Assembly (NCBI GenBank): GCA_027008345.1
Contig: JALTBU010000276.1
Coordinates: 1-13,827, forward strand
DNA: 13,827 nt
Origin: Nautiliaceae bacterium
Lineage (GTDB): Bacteria; Campylobacterota; Campylobacteria; Campylobacterales; Nautiliaceae
Direction of reading: 5' to 3'
Part shown: piece after piece, positions 12,664 through 13,827 of the stretch
Layout: each line of letters begins with the position of its first letter
Numbering within the stretch: position 1 is the first letter of the stretch
Notes under the pieces: model-generated
Databases searched by the model: none
What the model was told of the DNA's origin: nothing
What the model saw: only the letters and a program-made list of their open reading frames with translations
Position numbers and translations under genes: made by a program

Positions 12664-13827
12664 TACTACTTTTAATCCCTATTTTTCTTTTTTCTCTTAA
12701 TCTTTCTGAAATACTTACTCATCCAAAAAGTTATGTAAGAGATTTTTATTTGACTGAATTTATGAGAGAGACAAACAATTCTACTCTTGCATTTAAGGCC
12801 TATACATCTTTATATAAAGTAAAACTTTTTAAACATACAAGACTTTTAGCAAAATTTCCTAAATTCAAAGATATTTATAAGTGTGTAAATGTCAAAAAAG
12901 AGTATTTAAGAGATGTTGATATAAGTTGTATTTTAAATAACGGACTTTCACTTAAAACTATTTCAAAACTTAATAAAAATGATTTAATGTATCTTTATTT
13001 GAAACTTCCTTCTTCAAAGCAGAAACAAGCAGTAAAGGCATTTTTGTATAATGATTTTTCAAAAATATTTAATAATAGAGATTTGGGATATTATTTTATT
13101 TTAAACTATCCAAATGAAAAAATAGACCAAGAGATAAAAGATTTCAGTATATTTGAAGATAAATATTTTTATATGTTTGTAAAAAGTGCTGTTTTAAATC
13201 ATTTAAATAAAATTCAAAAATCATTAAATAATATTGATTATAAAAAATTTGATGATAAAACAAAATGGTGGCTTTTTTTAAATGCTATGACTCTTAAAGA
13301 TACAAAAAGAGCATTTAATATTTTAATTTCTATTAATAAAAAAACTTCTAAAATTAATTTTTGGCTTTGGCAATTAAGTGGAGAAAAAGGGTATTTAAAT
13401 GACTTATTATCAAATAAAAGAGTTAATTTTTATACTCTTTATGCTTATGAAGAAATTCATAAAAAATTTACAAACATAAAAACAAAAATTATTTATAATT
13501 CCATAAAAAAACCTTTGTTTGATCAAAGAAATCCATGGGATGTTCTTAGATTTTATAATAGATTAAATAATACAAAAGATTTATTTACACTTGCTAAAAA
13601 ACTTGATAATAAAAATTCAATCGCACTTAAAGCAATTACACTTGATAAAGCGTTTCATTATAAATATAACTTTTTTATAACACCTGATATTTATAATGAT
13701 AAAAATATTTCATTTAAATCATTTGTATATGCCATAGCAAGACAGGAGAGCAGATTTATACCTGCAAGTGTCAGTAGAAGTTATGCACTGGGTACTATGC
13801 AGATTATGCCTTTTTTGGTAAGAAGTT
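12660..13827 (+). CDS. slt: soluble lytic murein transglycosylase (GH23), 3' end cut by window
   Basis: Periplasmic enzyme that cleaves the MurNAc-GlcNAc bond of peptidoglycan with formation of a 1,6-anhydro end. The 389 visible residues start at a TTG overlapping the yggT stop. Residues 1-13 form a signal peptide (ILLLIPIFLFSL). Next is a long alpha-helical region (about 20-340) like the Slt superhelical domain, with Cys at 75 and 90 that might form a disulfide. The catalytic domain begins near 355 with YAIARQESRF, catalytic E363, followed by the GH23 block YALGTMQIMP (376-385). The remaining catalytic domain lies past the window end. It resembles Slt of H. pylori and Cj0843 of C. jejuni. 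It forms a transcription unit with yggT and possibly the whole taxis-gltX operon. Confidence 0.92.
   Translation, partial: MILLLIPIFLFSLNLSEILTHPKSYVRDFYLTEFMRETNNSTLAFKAYTSLYKVKLFKHTRLLAKFPKFKDIYKCVNVKKEYLRDVDISCILNNGLSLKTISKLNKNDLMYLYLKLPSSKQKQAVKAFLYNDFSKIFNNRDLGYYFILNYPNEKIDQEIKDFSIFEDKYFYMFVKSAVLNHLNKIQKSLNNIDYKKFDDKTKWWLFLNAMTLKDTKRAFNILISINKKTSKINFWLWQLSGEKGYLNDLLSNKRVNFYTLYAYEEIHKKFTNIKTKIIYNSIKKPLFDQRNPWDVLRFYNRLNNTKDLFTLAKKLDNKNSIALKAITLDKAFHYKYNFFITPDIYNDKNISFKSFVYAIARQESRFIPASVSRSYALGTMQIMPFLVRS

Noticed and set aside
1..13827. CRISPR arrays, tRNA or rRNA genes, insertion sequences, phage attachment sites
   Set aside because: Looked for repeats, cloverleaf-like GC-rich segments, transposase motifs and terminal repeats; none seen.

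Overview
The window is AT-rich and tightly packed. Its gene content and order fit an epsilonproteobacterium (Campylobacterota), most likely of the Nautiliales type (Nautilia, Caminibacter, Lebetimonas). This assignment is inference from protein resemblance and gene order; no 16S or marker search was possible. Supporting signs are a GluRS2-type glutamyl-tRNA synthetase followed by yggT and slt, a stand-alone PurS/PurQ pair beside purC, a CtpA-type protease directly upstream of purC, clpB divergent from that cluster, and an Aer/CetB-like PAS protein paired with a chemoreceptor. From memory, ctpA-purC-purS-purQ-...-plsC near clpB occurs in Campylobacter jejuni, and gltX2-yggT-slt occurs in Helicobacter pylori.

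Minus strand, 1-5486: one compressed operon, read right to left. ctpA (periplasmic S41 protease, TTG start) comes first. It is followed by purC, purS and purQ (purine synthesis), an M23 LytM-type peptidoglycan peptidase, a membrane-anchored SH3-like periplasmic protein, and plsC (cut by the window edge). Every junction abuts or overlaps by a few bases, so translational coupling is likely. Purine enzymes are thus mixed with envelope and phospholipid genes.

5487-5805: a 319-bp divergent intergenic region. It holds a promoter candidate for ctpA and a near-consensus promoter for clpB with a weak HAIR/HspR-like overlap. It also holds an unexplained strong Shine-Dalgarno plus ATG that stops after two codons but opens to 40 codons if one T is removed.

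Plus strand, 5806-8430: clpB alone, ending in an intrinsic terminator whose stem overlaps the last codons and whose loop holds the stop codon.

Plus strand, 8525-13827: a second compact operon. It contains a 57-residue orphan protein, a small HemJ-like four-helix membrane protein, an Aer/CetB-like PAS protein, a soluble methyl-accepting chemotaxis protein ending in a zinc-binding CZB domain, gltX2, yggT and a lytic transglycosylase (slt, TTG start, cut by the window edge). The PAS and MCP-CZB genes look like a split energy/redox-taxis receptor. Together with the HemJ-like membrane protein and the small orphan they are the most interesting part of the window. No mobile elements, CRISPR arrays, tRNAs or rRNAs were seen.
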